Below the pieces are notes generated by a model. That model did no database searches and had not been told where the DNA came from. It saw nothing but the letters and a program-made list of their open reading frames with translations. A stretch of 64,000 nucleotides of DNA, from assembly GCF_018257575.1 (NCBI RefSeq), contig NZ_JAERJP010000013.1, forward strand, positions 1 through 64,000. Direction: 5' to 3'. The stretch is from Tatumella sp. JGM91 (lineage in GTDB: Bacteria > Pseudomonadota > Gammaproteobacteria > Enterobacterales > Enterobacteriaceae). Of the stretch, positions 35,742 to 44,922 are shown piece after piece; the first letter of the stretch is position 1; each line of letters starts with the position of its first letter. The position numbers were made by a program, and so were the translations under genes.

Positions 35742-37106
35742 ATGTCATTGACCAAAATAAACCGCCGTTTGCTGGCACTGTCCGGCGTTATCAGTGTATC
35801 CGTACTGGCACCGCTGGGTTCCGCCAGCGCCGCTGTGGCCAGTCACCACTGTCTGTTTACCCCTTCTGCCGGGACAAACAGGGTTACCGTGCCCCTGCAA
35901 CAGGCTATTGACCAGTGTCATCAGCAGGGAGGGGGTGTTGTCACCCTGCCTGCCGGTGAATGGATCAGCGGTCCGCTGATGCTGAAAAGCCACGTCACTT
36001 TACACCTTGCCGCCGGCAGTACCCTGAAATCTACCGGTGATCCTGCTGATTTCAGGCCCGCCTTTATCAGTCAGCCGCTACGGCCACAGGAAGCGCTGAT
36101 TATTGCCAGCCATGTTACCGATGTCGGACTGACCGGCCCCGGGACTGTGGACGGCCAGGGACAGCATCACTGGTGGCCGGTCGCCACCGAGGCACGTAAT
36201 CACCTGAAACAAGGGGACAGCCAGTGGTTTACCCGCCGCTGGCAAGGTGTCCCTGCTGCTAACGGTATGCCACGTCCGTGGCTGATTGAATTTGACCATG
36301 TACAGCACGGCACCATCAGTAAGCTGCAGGTGATCAATTCCCCGATGTGGAATGTAGTACTGCGTGACAGTCAGGATATTCAGGTCAGTCACAGCTCTGT
36401 GACCAACCCGCCAGACTCACCAAATACGGATGGGGTGGATATTGTGTCATCGCAGCATATCAGCCTGGATCACCTGAAATTGTCGACCGGTGATGATGAT
36501 ATTTCGATTAAATCCGGGCTGGCTTCTGCCGGTAATGCCCCGGCCAGCCGTGATATCACTATTGAAGATATTGATGTCCTGCGCGGCCACGGCGTATCCG
36601 TCGGCAGTGAAACCGCCAATGGTATTGGCCGTGTGACCCTGAAAGATATCCGGTTTAACGGTACCGAAAACGGGCTGCGGATCAAATCCGGCCGTGACCG
36701 TGGTGAAGGGATCGGTCCTTTTACTGCGGATAATATCCGCATGACCGGCGTCAGTGTTCCGCTGGTGATCACCGACAGCTACGGAGGAAACGGAGGATAT
36801 TCAGCGAACAGTCTCGGCGTCCTTTCTCCGGCTGCCGTTGGCCGCTATACCCCGTTTATTCACGATGTCACCATTAATCATCTGACCGCCAGCGGTGCGA
36901 AAATGGCGGGTATTATCAGCGGTCTGCCAGAAGCGACACTCAGGAATATCCGCTTACAGAATGTATGGATCTCCGCCGGCCATGGCCTGCAGAGCCGTTA
37001 CGTGTCCGGCAGCCGCAATAACGTGCATATTACGACACCGCCTCACGGACTCCCATGGCAACAGGGACCGGAAAACCACTGGACCGGGCAGTTTACAGCA
37101 GGGTAA
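35742..37106 (+). CDS. Exported GH28 polygalacturonase-family protein
   Basis: The 454-residue protein has a signal peptide (about 1-31, ending ASAA) and a right-handed beta-helix of glycoside hydrolase family 28. The signatures are SPNTDGVD (near residue 230), TGDDDISIKSG (near 249), RGHGVSVGSE (near 280) and LRIKSGRDRG (near 312), which supply the catalytic aspartates, histidine and substrate-binding Arg-Lys. It should cleave galacturonan or a rhamnogalacturonan-like pectin outside the cytoplasm. AGGAAA precedes the start. No other pectinase gene is nearby. Confidence 0.9.
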   Translation: MSLTKINRRLLALSGVISVSVLAPLGSASAAVASHHCLFTPSAGTNRVTVPLQQAIDQCHQQGGGVVTLPAGEWISGPLMLKSHVTLHLAAGSTLKSTGDPADFRPAFISQPLRPQEALIIASHVTDVGLTGPGTVDGQGQHHWWPVATEARNHLKQGDSQWFTRRWQGVPAANGMPRPWLIEFDHVQHGTISKLQVINSPMWNVVLRDSQDIQVSHSSVTNPPDSPNTDGVDIVSSQHISLDHLKLSTGDDDISIKSGLASAGNAPASRDITIEDIDVLRGHGVSVGSETANGIGRVTLKDIRFNGTENGLRIKSGRDRGEGIGPFTADNIRMTGVSVPLVITDSYGGNGGYSANSLGVLSPAAVGRYTPFIHDVTINHLTASGAKMAGIISGLPEATLRNIRLQNVWISAGHGLQSRYVSGSRNNVHITTPPHGLPWQQGPENHWTGQFTAG

Positions 37107-37113
37107 GTTATAG

Positions 37114-37142
37114 CACGGCGGCCGGATACATTGCCGGCCGTG
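37114..37142 (+). terminator. GC-rich hairpin after the polygalacturonase gene
   Basis: CACGGC-GGCCGG and CCGGCCGTG form a bulged stem 8 nt after the stop. The following bases are AT-rich but lack a clean T-run. Confidence 0.45.
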
Positions 37143-37501
37143 ATAAATCTGTTTTCCCTTACCCGCAGGTACTGATGATCAAATATTCAGACTGTCTTGT
37201 CGCGGACTATCCGTTCCGCGAGCCGCCTCAGTCACGTTACTCTGCGGCAACGTACCGGTGAGCATCCGCTGGCCGATGGACTGACCGGCCAGTTCCGGAA
37301 AGGCAATCATGGGGCCGTCCGTATTCCGTCAGCGGAGTGACCCGCCAGCGCATATTCTCCGGGATTGCCCGTCACTGCCGCCCGGGCAGAGAATTATTGC
37401 TCCCCTGATGGCACAGTGATAACATCCTTACAGCCATTTAGACGGCTAAAACCGGAAGAATAATTCAGATAAACACAACATCAGGTATTAAAGGAATCCG
37501 T
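37143..37501. other. Gene-free stretch before mtnB
   Basis: About 360 bp hold no supported gene on either strand. Parts are GC-rich with short blocked frames, perhaps remnants of an earlier gene, but I could not identify any. Confidence 0.4.
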
Positions 37502-38113
37502 ATGTGGCAACAACGACTGGCGGACTTAGTCACCGCCTGCCATTGGATCGGCAGTAAAGGCTGGGCACCTGCGACCGGCGGTAATATGTCAGTACGTCAG
37601 GACCCGCAATGGTGCTGGCTCAGTGAATCCGGCCGCGATAAAGGCTCGCTGACGACGGACGATTTTTTGCAGGTCGATATTGCAACCCTGCAGGCCCCTT
37701 CCGGGCGCATTCCCTCGGCCGAAACCGGTTTACATACCCTGGTGTACCGCCTGTTTCCGGAGGCTAACGCGGTATTACATGTTCATACCCCGAATGCCAC
37801 CGTACTGTCACGCCTCGAGACCGGCCCGCAGCTGAACCTGTCCGGTTACGAAATGCAGAAAAGCCTGAGCGGGCAGACCAGTCATCTGGACACGGTCCCG
37901 GTGGCCATTTTCGATAATGATCAGGATATTGCTGCCCTTGCGCAGCGTATTGAACACTGGTCAGAAACACACCCGCTCAGGTATGGTTTTCTGCTGCGCG
38001 GACATGGCCTGACCTGCTGGGGTAAAGATGTCAGCGAGGCCCGCCGCCATCTGGAAGGTCTGGAATTTTTGTTTGAATGTGAACTAAAACTGCGCAGCTT
38101 CGGTACTCAATAA
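37502..38113 (+). CDS. mtnB: Methylthioribulose-1-phosphate dehydratase
   Basis: MtnB dehydrates 5-methylthioribulose 1-phosphate in the methionine salvage pathway. The 203 residues match the Klebsiella enzyme closely: WIGSKGWAPATGGNMSVR, LSESGRDKGSLTTDDFL, SAETGLHTL, HVHTPNATVLSR (zinc histidines), FLLRGHGLTCWG with the third histidine. AAGGAA precedes the start. The usual partners mtnA, mtnC, mtnD and mtnK are not in the window, so the gene is separated from the rest of the pathway or has another task. Confidence 0.92.
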   Translation: MWQQRLADLVTACHWIGSKGWAPATGGNMSVRQDPQWCWLSESGRDKGSLTTDDFLQVDIATLQAPSGRIPSAETGLHTLVYRLFPEANAVLHVHTPNATVLSRLETGPQLNLSGYEMQKSLSGQTSHLDTVPVAIFDNDQDIAALAQRIEHWSETHPLRYGFLLRGHGLTCWGKDVSEARRHLEGLEFLFECELKLRSFGTQ

Positions 38114-38165
38114 CCCGTGCCAGCCCGCCAATACGTATAACCCAACACCAGACAGGCCGTTATTG

Positions 38166-40481
38166 ATGCAAGCTGAAAATAAACTTACCTCCACACACTG
38201 GGGGACTTACCATGTCGACACCGCGGACGATAAAATTACCGCCATGACGCCGGTGGCATGGGATAAGAACCCGTCACCGATAGGCCAGTCAATGCCGGAG
38301 GCCGTCACCGGCAATACCCGTATCCGCCGTCCGGCGGTCCGCCTCGGCTACCTGCAGCACGGCCCTGATTCCCGTGAAGGCCGCGGTAAAGAACCGTTCG
38401 TTGAGGTCAGCTGGGAAAAGGCGCTGGATTTACTGGCTGGTGAACTGCACTCTGTTAAACAGCGTCACGGCAATCAGGCCATTTTTGGCGGCTCTTATGG
38501 CTGGGGCAGTGCCGGACGTTTTCACCACGTTCAGAGCCAGCTGCACCGTTTTCTCAAAGGTTTCGGCGGTTATACGGCCAGTACCAATACCTATAGCAGC
38601 GCTGCCGGGGAGCGTATTTTACCCCATATTATCGGTCCCCTGAGCCCGCTGCATAAGCAGCACACCCATTTTTCGGTACTGGCTGAGCATTGTGAGGTTT
38701 TCGTTGCCATCGGGGGCCTGCCGCTGAGGAATTCACAGGTCAATGTCGGCGGTGCCAGCGATCATATGCTGAAGTACTGGCTGGAAAAGATGCAGGCCCG
38801 CGGGGTGAAATTTATCAATGTCAGCCCGGTCAAAAACGATCTCAGCGCAGTCAGTAATGCACAGTGGCTGCCGGTCAAACCCGGCACAGATACTGCACTG
38901 CTACTGGCCTTGTGTCAGACATTAATCAGTGAAGATCTGCATGACACGGCCTTTATTGCCAGTCATACGGTCGGCTTTGAACCCCTGCGTCAGTACCTGA
39001 ACGGCGAGACCGATGGTGTGGAAAAAAATGCCGCCTGGGCAGCCCCCCTGACCGGGTTAAGTGCCCGGCAGATCACTGAACTGGCCCGCACCATGGCTGC
39101 GCAGCGCACCATGGTCAATATCTCCTGGTCCCTCCAGCGCTCACGGCAGGGGGAACAGGCCTATTGGGCAACGGTTGCACTGACTGCCCTGCTCGGTCAG
39201 ATCGGCACACCGGGTGGCGGCCTCGCTTTCGGCTATGCCTGTACCAACCTGGCAGGGGCTGATCGGCGGTCGTTCTCCGGGCCACGCCTGCCCGCCGGTG
39301 AAAATAACGTTAAGAGTATTATTCCGGTCGCCAGGTTGTCAGATATGCTGTTAAATCCCGGCGGAGAGTATCAGTTCGATGGCCGGCAGTGCCGGTATGC
39401 CGACATTCGTTTAGTTTACTGGGCGGGGGGCAATGCATTTCATCACCACCAGGACCTGAACCGGCTGGCGGAGGCGTGGCGACGTCCGGAAACCGTAGTG
39501 GTCCACGAACAATACTGGACTGCGCAGGCCAAATTCTCGGATATTGTTCTGCCTGCCACCACAGTACTGGAACGTAATGATATCGGCAGTGGCAGTCATG
39601 ACGGGTTTATGGTGGCCATGCGCCAGCATATTGCGCCGTTTGCCGGGGCCCGCGATGATTACGCTATTTTTTCTGACCTGGCCGCACGGCTTGGTTTTGC
39701 AGATAAATTCACCGAAGGGCGTAATCCGGAACAGTGGCTGAAACATATTTATGATGAATCCAGACCGCGCGCGGAAAAAGACGGTATCGATCTGCCGCCG
39801 TTTGATGAGTTCTGGCAACAGGGCAAACTTGAATTTGACCGGCCGGTTACCCCGCAGGTATTTTTAGCGGATTTCCGTGCCGACCCGCAACAGTACCCGT
39901 TAAGTACCCCTTCCGGCAGGATCGAACTGTTCTCTGAAACCATTGCTGCATTTGGTTACAGCGAATGCCCGGGTTATCCGTACTGGGATCCCCGTGAATA
40001 TGAATTTCAGCAACAACAGTCAGAACAGTGGCCGCTGCATATGCTCTCCAGCCAGCCAGCAACACGGCTGCACAGCCAGTATGATCATGGCAGTATCAGC
40101 CGCCGCACAAAAATCCACGGCCGCGAACCCTTATGGATGCACCCTGACGATGCAGCAGCACGTGATATTACCGAAGGCAGTGTGGTGAAAGTGTTTAATC
40201 AGCGCGGAGCAATCCTCGCCGGAGCCCGCATCAGTGATCAGATCCGCCCCGGGGTGATCCAAATCGCTACCGGTGCCTGGTATGATCCGCAGGATCCCGC
40301 CACCCCGGGATCACTGGATAAACACGGTAACCCGAATGTGCTGACCGAGGACCGGGGCAGTTCACGTCTTGGCCAGGGCTGCAGCGCCCAGAGCTGTAAA
40401 GTAGAAATTGAACGCTGGCAGCAGCCTCTGCCGGAGATTACCGCTTTCTCTCCGCCGGAATTTGTCACCCTGAGTGAATAA
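38166..40481 (+). CDS. bisC: Molybdopterin S/N-oxide reductase (BisC/TorA family)
   Basis: This cytoplasmic-type bis-MGD molybdoenzyme of 771 residues aligns along its length with E. coli BisC (777), which reduces biotin sulfoxide and methionine sulfoxide. Conserved parts include THWGTYHV at the N-terminus, FGGSYGWGSAGRFHH, YSSAAGE with the serine that ligates Mo, GGLPLRN, ADIVLPATT and ERNDI, and the C-terminal cap SRLGQGCSAQSC. No twin-arginine signal is seen. Serine ligation and lack of a signal favour BisC over TorA or DmsA. The start is the ATG at 38166. Confidence 0.85.
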   Translation: MQAENKLTSTHWGTYHVDTADDKITAMTPVAWDKNPSPIGQSMPEAVTGNTRIRRPAVRLGYLQHGPDSREGRGKEPFVEVSWEKALDLLAGELHSVKQRHGNQAIFGGSYGWGSAGRFHHVQSQLHRFLKGFGGYTASTNTYSSAAGERILPHIIGPLSPLHKQHTHFSVLAEHCEVFVAIGGLPLRNSQVNVGGASDHMLKYWLEKMQARGVKFINVSPVKNDLSAVSNAQWLPVKPGTDTALLLALCQTLISEDLHDTAFIASHTVGFEPLRQYLNGETDGVEKNAAWAAPLTGLSARQITELARTMAAQRTMVNISWSLQRSRQGEQAYWATVALTALLGQIGTPGGGLAFGYACTNLAGADRRSFSGPRLPAGENNVKSIIPVARLSDMLLNPGGEYQFDGRQCRYADIRLVYWAGGNAFHHHQDLNRLAEAWRRPETVVVHEQYWTAQAKFSDIVLPATTVLERNDIGSGSHDGFMVAMRQHIAPFAGARDDYAIFSDLAARLGFADKFTEGRNPEQWLKHIYDESRPRAEKDGIDLPPFDEFWQQGKLEFDRPVTPQVFLADFRADPQQYPLSTPSGRIELFSETIAAFGYSECPGYPYWDPREYEFQQQQSEQWPLHMLSSQPATRLHSQYDHGSISRRTKIHGREPLWMHPDDAAARDITEGSVVKVFNQRGAILAGARISDQIRPGVIQIATGAWYDPQDPATPGSLDKHGNPNVLTEDRGSSRLGQGCSAQSCKVEIERWQQPLPEITAFSPPEFVTLSE

Positions 40482-40523
40482 TTATCGCAGACCTCTCCGC
40501 TAACTCCCCGTCCCGCTAAACAG

Positions 40524-40546
40524 GGTCCGCTCCGGCGGACTCTTTT
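40524..40546 (+). terminator. Terminator after bisC
   Basis: GTCCGC and GCGGAC pair around TCCG, extended by weaker pairs, and TCTTTTA follows about 40 nt after the bisC stop. It insulates the histidine decarboxylase operon. Confidence 0.75.
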
Positions 40547-40767
40547 ACTATCCTCATGAATACATATTCAGCCGGAAAACAGACTTTCCGCAGACATTTA
40601 ATTCCTCAGATAAATAAATTAACTAAAATAAAGAAATAAGAAATAATAATAAGTACATATAAAAAATAAAACAGACACAAAAATAAACAGGGACAGAGTC
40701 AGTTTCCGATTTTTTCCCTCGTTACTCATCAGATAATGACCTTCTGCCAGTTTCTGTTTATCACAAT

Positions 40768-40808
40768 ATGATTTTTATCAAAAAATACCCTTACCCCCTG
40801 CCTAAAAT
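40768..40808 (+). promoter_or_regulatory. FNR-like class II promoter of the hdc operon
   Basis: ATGAT-TTTT-ATCAA (40768-40781) matches the FNR consensus TTGAT-N4-ATCAA at 9 of 10 positions. TAAAAT (40803-40808) is a 5-of-6 match to the -10 box. The predicted start near 40815 puts the FNR-like site at about -41, the class II activator position. The rest of 40482-40864 is AT-rich and without a gene. Confidence 0.6.
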
Positions 40809-40864
40809 AACCTGAAAAGTAACGGATACACGTAATTCCACTTTTAAATATAGGAAATATTATT

Positions 40865-42211
40865 ATGGGGAAGGTAAGTAAAGGCTCCGCTCATAAAATG
40901 GGTGTTGTCGCTCTGACCTTAGTGACCGCATCAAATATGATGGGGTCCGGGGTATTTATGTTGCCCACCAATCTGGCAGGGGTCGGTTATATTTCTCTGT
41001 GGGGCTGGGCATTAACGATTATCGGGGTAATTGCCCTGGCATTGGTATTTGCCAAGACCAGTCTGCTGACTCCGCGGAATGGCGGTATCGTCGCCTATGC
41101 CAGTGATGCATTCGGCCCATTTATCGGCTTTCAGACCACCCTGTGCTACTGGATAAGTGCATGGGTCGGGAATGTCGCCTTACTGGTCGCCGGAGTAGGC
41201 TACCTGAGTTATTTTTTCCCGCAACTGCGGAACCCGGTCTATGGCTGTATTACCGCCATCGTTATCCTGTGGGCCTTTGTGGTTCTGGCAAGTTTCGGGG
41301 CCAGGGTCGCAGGCCGCGCCCAGTCATTCACCGCCAGCTGTATGCTGGTCGTGGTACTGGGGGTCGGTGTCGTCGGCTGGTTCTGGTTTGATCCACATAT
41401 GTTCAGCCAGGTGTATAACGGCACCGGAAAAAGTGACAGTTCGGCGATTATTTCTGCCGCCTCGATTGCCTTATGGGGTTTTCTGGGAGTCGAGTCGGCG
41501 GTGGTGTCCAGCGGACAAGTCGATAATCCGGAAAAAACCGTGCCCAGGGCTACCGTCTACGGCCTGCTGATAGCTTCTGTATGTTATGTCGGTAGTTGCA
41601 GCGTGATTATGGGCCTGGTCCCCCATGAGGTCTTAATTAAGTCCGCCGCCCCGTTTGCTGATGCCGCACGTTATATGTTTGGCGATATGGCAGGGAATAT
41701 CGCTTCTGCAATGAGCATTATTGCCTGCTTCGGCTCTATTTCAGGCTGGTTAATACTGCAGTCAGAAGGTCCGCGGGCCGGTGCACAGCAGGGACTGTTT
41801 CCGAAATTCTTCTCGGATACCAATAAACAGGATGTCCCGATGAAAAGCCTGATCTTTACCGGGGTGCTGATGAGTCTGGTCCTGATGCTGACGGCTTCAC
41901 CTGATCTGGCCCGCCAGTTCCAGGTAGTGATCCTGATGGCGGTCTTTGCTTCATTACTGCCTTATATGTATGCACTGATTTCTCTGCCAATCATCATGAT
42001 ATCCAAAAAGATCAACCGCGGAAGAACCTTTATGTTCTACAGCGTACTGACACTGATTGGCATTATTTACAGTATTTTTGCCCTGCTGGGCGCCGGTACT
42101 GACTCAATGTTCTGGGGTGTGGTAATGATGATAATCACTATCCCGTTATATTCATTTGTCGCTGCCGGACGAAATAAACAAGGCCAGAAAATTCTTTATC
42201 TCGAAAAATAA
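40865..42211 (+). CDS. hdcT1: Histidine/histamine antiporter or histidine transporter HdcT1
   Basis: The 448-residue APC-superfamily protein has 12 predicted helices and the basic amino acid/polyamine antiporter start GVVALTLVTASNMMGSGVFMLP (quoted whole in parts: VVALTLVTASNMM and GSGVFMLP). WGFLGVESAVVSSGQVDNP in helix 6 is typical of the exchangers. It lies 36 bp before hdc in one operon; histidine-in/histamine-out exchange is inferred from the hdcT1-hdc-hdcT2-hisRS order described in Morganella and relatives. AGGA lies 9 nt before the start. Confidence 0.87.
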   Translation: MGKVSKGSAHKMGVVALTLVTASNMMGSGVFMLPTNLAGVGYISLWGWALTIIGVIALALVFAKTSLLTPRNGGIVAYASDAFGPFIGFQTTLCYWISAWVGNVALLVAGVGYLSYFFPQLRNPVYGCITAIVILWAFVVLASFGARVAGRAQSFTASCMLVVVLGVGVVGWFWFDPHMFSQVYNGTGKSDSSAIISAASIALWGFLGVESAVVSSGQVDNPEKTVPRATVYGLLIASVCYVGSCSVIMGLVPHEVLIKSAAPFADAARYMFGDMAGNIASAMSIIACFGSISGWLILQSEGPRAGAQQGLFPKFFSDTNKQDVPMKSLIFTGVLMSLVLMLTASPDLARQFQVVILMAVFASLLPYMYALISLPIIMISKKINRGRTFMFYSVLTLIGIIYSIFALLGAGTDSMFWGVVMMIITIPLYSFVAAGRNKQGQKILYLEK

Positions 42212-42247
42212 ACATACTTTCTATTTTTTCACCAGAGGAGTCCTATC

Positions 42248-43384
42248 ATGACATTATCAATTACCGATCAAAATAAACTTGATGAGTTCTGGTCTTATTG
42301 TGTTAAGAATCAGTACTTCAATATTGGTTATCCGGAATCTGCTGATTTTGATTATACGATCCTGGAACGTTTTATGCGCTTTTCTATTAATAACTGCGGT
42401 GACTGGGCGGAATACTGTAACTATTTACTGAACTCCTTTTCTTTCGAAAAAGAGGTTATGGAATACTTTGCTCATCTGTTCCGGATTCCGTTTGAAGAAA
42501 GCTGGGGATATGTGACTAACGGCGGTACTGAGGGCAATATGTTTGGCTGTTATTTAGGGCGTGAGCTGTTCCCTGAAGGGACGCTCTATTATTCCAAAGA
42601 TACCCATTATTCTGTGGCTAAAATTGTCAAACTGCTGAGGATTAAATCCTGCGTCGTCGAGTCTCAGGCGAATGGTGAAATAGACTATGATGATTTAATA
42701 CACAAAATCAGCCGTGATAATGAGCGCCATCCGATTATTTTTGCCAATATCGGGACCACCGTGCGCGGTGCAATTGATGATATTGCACTGATACAACAGC
42801 GGGTCAAAGCGCTGGGGATCCCCCGTGACGAATATTACCTGCATGCAGATGCAGCCCTGAGCGGAATGATCCTGCCCTTTGTCAGTGATGCACAACCTTT
42901 CAGTTTTGCTGACGGCATCGATTCTATCGGGGTTTCCGGCCATAAAATGATCGGTTCCCCGATGCCCTGTGGGATTGTCGTCGCGAAAAAGAAAAATACC
43001 GACCGTATTTCCGTAGAAATTGACTATATTTCGGCCCACGATAAAACCATTACCGGCTCACGTAACGGACATACTCCGCTGATGATGTGGGAAGCTATCC
43101 GCAGCCATTCAGAAGCTGACTGGCAGCGCCGCATCGAACGCAGCCTGACACTGGCACAATATGCGGTGGATCGTTTTCAGCAGGCAGGTATTCCTGCGTG
43201 GCGTAACCGTAACTCGATCACGGTAGTGTTCCCCTGTCCGTCCGAAGCCGTCTGGCAGAAACATTGCCTGGCAACGTCCGGCGATATCGCCCATCTGATC
43301 ACCACCGCACATCATCTGGACAGCAGTAAAATTGATGCCCTGATCGACGATGTTATCGCCGACTATGCCCATAAAGCGGCATAA
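42248..43384 (+). CDS. hdc: Histidine decarboxylase (pyridoxal-phosphate dependent)
   Basis: Hdc removes CO2 from histidine to make histamine, consuming a proton and supporting acid resistance. The 378 residues are the usual length of the Gram-negative PLP enzyme. Motifs: NGGTEGN (91-97, phosphate binding), DTHYSVAK with the ring-stacking H120, HADAALSG with the Asp that contacts the pyridine nitrogen, and SGHKMIG with Schiff-base lysine K233. AGAGGAG precedes the start. Two strong hairpins follow the stop. Base composition is more AT-rich than in the neighbours, in keeping with horizontal gain, though this is an impression. Confidence 0.96.
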   Translation: MTLSITDQNKLDEFWSYCVKNQYFNIGYPESADFDYTILERFMRFSINNCGDWAEYCNYLLNSFSFEKEVMEYFAHLFRIPFEESWGYVTNGGTEGNMFGCYLGRELFPEGTLYYSKDTHYSVAKIVKLLRIKSCVVESQANGEIDYDDLIHKISRDNERHPIIFANIGTTVRGAIDDIALIQQRVKALGIPRDEYYLHADAALSGMILPFVSDAQPFSFADGIDSIGVSGHKMIGSPMPCGIVVAKKKNTDRISVEIDYISAHDKTITGSRNGHTPLMMWEAIRSHSEADWQRRIERSLTLAQYAVDRFQQAGIPAWRNRNSITVVFPCPSEAVWQKHCLATSGDIAHLITTAHHLDSSKIDALIDDVIADYAHKAA

Positions 43385-43387
43385 AAA

Positions 43388-43413
43388 AGGACAGTGGTAA
43401 TCACCACTGTCCT
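43388..43413 (+). repeat. Perfect 11-bp hairpin directly after hdc
   Basis: AGGACAGTGGT and ACCACTGTCCT close a 4-nt loop 4 nt after the hdc stop codon. No T-run follows on the plus strand, but on the minus strand six Ts do, so it could terminate leftward transcription and protect the rightward mRNA. Confidence 0.7.
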
Positions 43414-43420
43414 GTCCGAT

Positions 43421-43458
43421 ACGTCGCCGGTACTGACGCCAATCACGCCCGGCGACGT
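43421..43458 (+). repeat. Second strong hairpin between hdc and hdcT2
   Basis: ACGTCGCCGG and CCGGCGACGT pair perfectly over 10 bp with an 18-nt loop. Placed 8 nt after the first hairpin, it makes the hdc-hdcT2 gap highly structured and likely to set the ratio of upstream to downstream expression. Confidence 0.65.
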
Positions 43459-43551
43459 ATAACAGCTGGTGCAGAGTATCACGTGGCCCGCCCTGCTCTA
43501 TACGGGTCAGATCAACTCTCCGGCAATATCTCTCTTTTACGGGGCAACATC

Positions 43552-44922
43552 ATGATGACCTCCAGAGATAATACTGCCCCTAAAATGGGGCTGCTGACAC
43601 TGACCATTATGGCGGCCTCAAATATGATGGGCAGTGGTGTGTTTATGCTACCGGCAACCCTGGCCGGTATCGGATCCGTGTCAGTCTGGGGCTGGCTGCT
43701 GCTTTTTCCCGGCGTACTGGCTCTGGCCCTTATTTTTAATAAAATTAACGATCTCTGCCCGCAAAATGGCGGCATTATTGCCAATATCAGCCAGTACTTC
43801 GGCCCGTTTACCGGCCTGCAAATGACCCTGTTTTACTGGTTATCCACCTGGATAGGGAACTGCGCACTATTGCTGGCCAGTATCAGTTACCTCTCCGGAC
43901 TGCTGCCGGGGCTGACGACCCCCGGCGGCGTGTTTACCGGCTGTATGGTTCTGCTCTGGCTGTCGGTAATTTTCGGGCTGTTTGGCGTACGCCAGGTCGG
44001 CAGAGCCCAGATTATCACCGGCGGTTGTATGCTGCTGGTGATCCTGTCAGTCAGTATCGCCGGCTGGCTGCACTTTAGTCCGCAGAACTACCTTGCCGCC
44101 GGTAATGTCAGTGGTAAGCCGATGCCACAGGCTATTTTTCACGCAGCCACCCTCTCTATGTGGGGTTTTCTGGGAATGGAATCAGCGTCAGTTTCGGCAG
44201 GCCAGGTACGTCACCCGCGCCGCACCATTCCCCTTGCGACCCTCGGCGGGATCAGCATAGCTCTGGTGTGCTATCTCTTTTCCACCAATGCCATTATGGG
44301 GCTGTTACCCCATAACCAGTTAGTGCTGTCCTCTTCGCCGTTTACTGACAGCGCACAGCTGCTGTGGGGACCGGCCGCGGCCCATATTATTGCGTTACTG
44401 GTGGTTATTGCCTGTATCGGTGCTATTCCGGGCTGGCAAATACTGCAAACAGAAGTCCCCAGAGCTGCCGCCGGAGCAGGATTGTTCCCGGCCGTTTTTG
44501 CTAAAACCAACCGCTATGGTGTGCCCTGGGTCGCACTGTTAGTCACCTCTCTGCTGATGTCCGGGGTGTTGCTGATGACATTATCGGCGAATCTGCAGGC
44601 ACAGTTCCGCACCGTGATCGGCCTGGCGGTGTCAGCGTCACTGTTCCCGTATGCCTTCGCGGCACTCTCTTTGCCGGTGATGATGATGACATCAGGCTCT
44701 CCCTGCAGACAGCGATCAGCTTATTTGCTGCTGTCCCTGACAGCATTGCTGTTTATCAGCCTGGCAATTATTTCCGGTCAGTCTGACACGCTGGTATGCG
44801 GAATATTGATTCAGATGGCCACTCTGCCTCTTTACCTGCTTTACACTTCACGTCGGAAAAAACAGCCCCGGCACCTGTTTATGCCCGCCGGTCTTTTTCC
44901 TGATCACAAGGAACGCTTATGA
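43552..44922 (+). CDS. hdcT2: Second histidine/histamine transporter HdcT2
   Basis: The 456-residue 12-helix APC exchanger is a paralogue of HdcT1. Both share ASNMMGSGVFMLP near the N-terminus, QNGGIIANIS-like sequence in helix 3 and MWGFLGMESASVSAGQVRHP in helix 6 (given in part for HdcT1). The start ATG at 43552 follows GGGG; a GTG start at 43483 would add 23 residues and is less likely. Its stop overlaps the hisS-like start (ATGA), so the two are translationally coupled. Confidence 0.86.
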   Translation: MMTSRDNTAPKMGLLTLTIMAASNMMGSGVFMLPATLAGIGSVSVWGWLLLFPGVLALALIFNKINDLCPQNGGIIANISQYFGPFTGLQMTLFYWLSTWIGNCALLLASISYLSGLLPGLTTPGGVFTGCMVLLWLSVIFGLFGVRQVGRAQIITGGCMLLVILSVSIAGWLHFSPQNYLAAGNVSGKPMPQAIFHAATLSMWGFLGMESASVSAGQVRHPRRTIPLATLGGISIALVCYLFSTNAIMGLLPHNQLVLSSSPFTDSAQLLWGPAAAHIIALLVVIACIGAIPGWQILQTEVPRAAAGAGLFPAVFAKTNRYGVPWVALLVTSLLMSGVLLMTLSANLQAQFRTVIGLAVSASLFPYAFAALSLPVMMMTSGSPCRQRSAYLLLSLTALLFISLAIISGQSDTLVCGILIQMATLPLYLLYTSRRKKQPRHLFMPAGLFPDHKERL

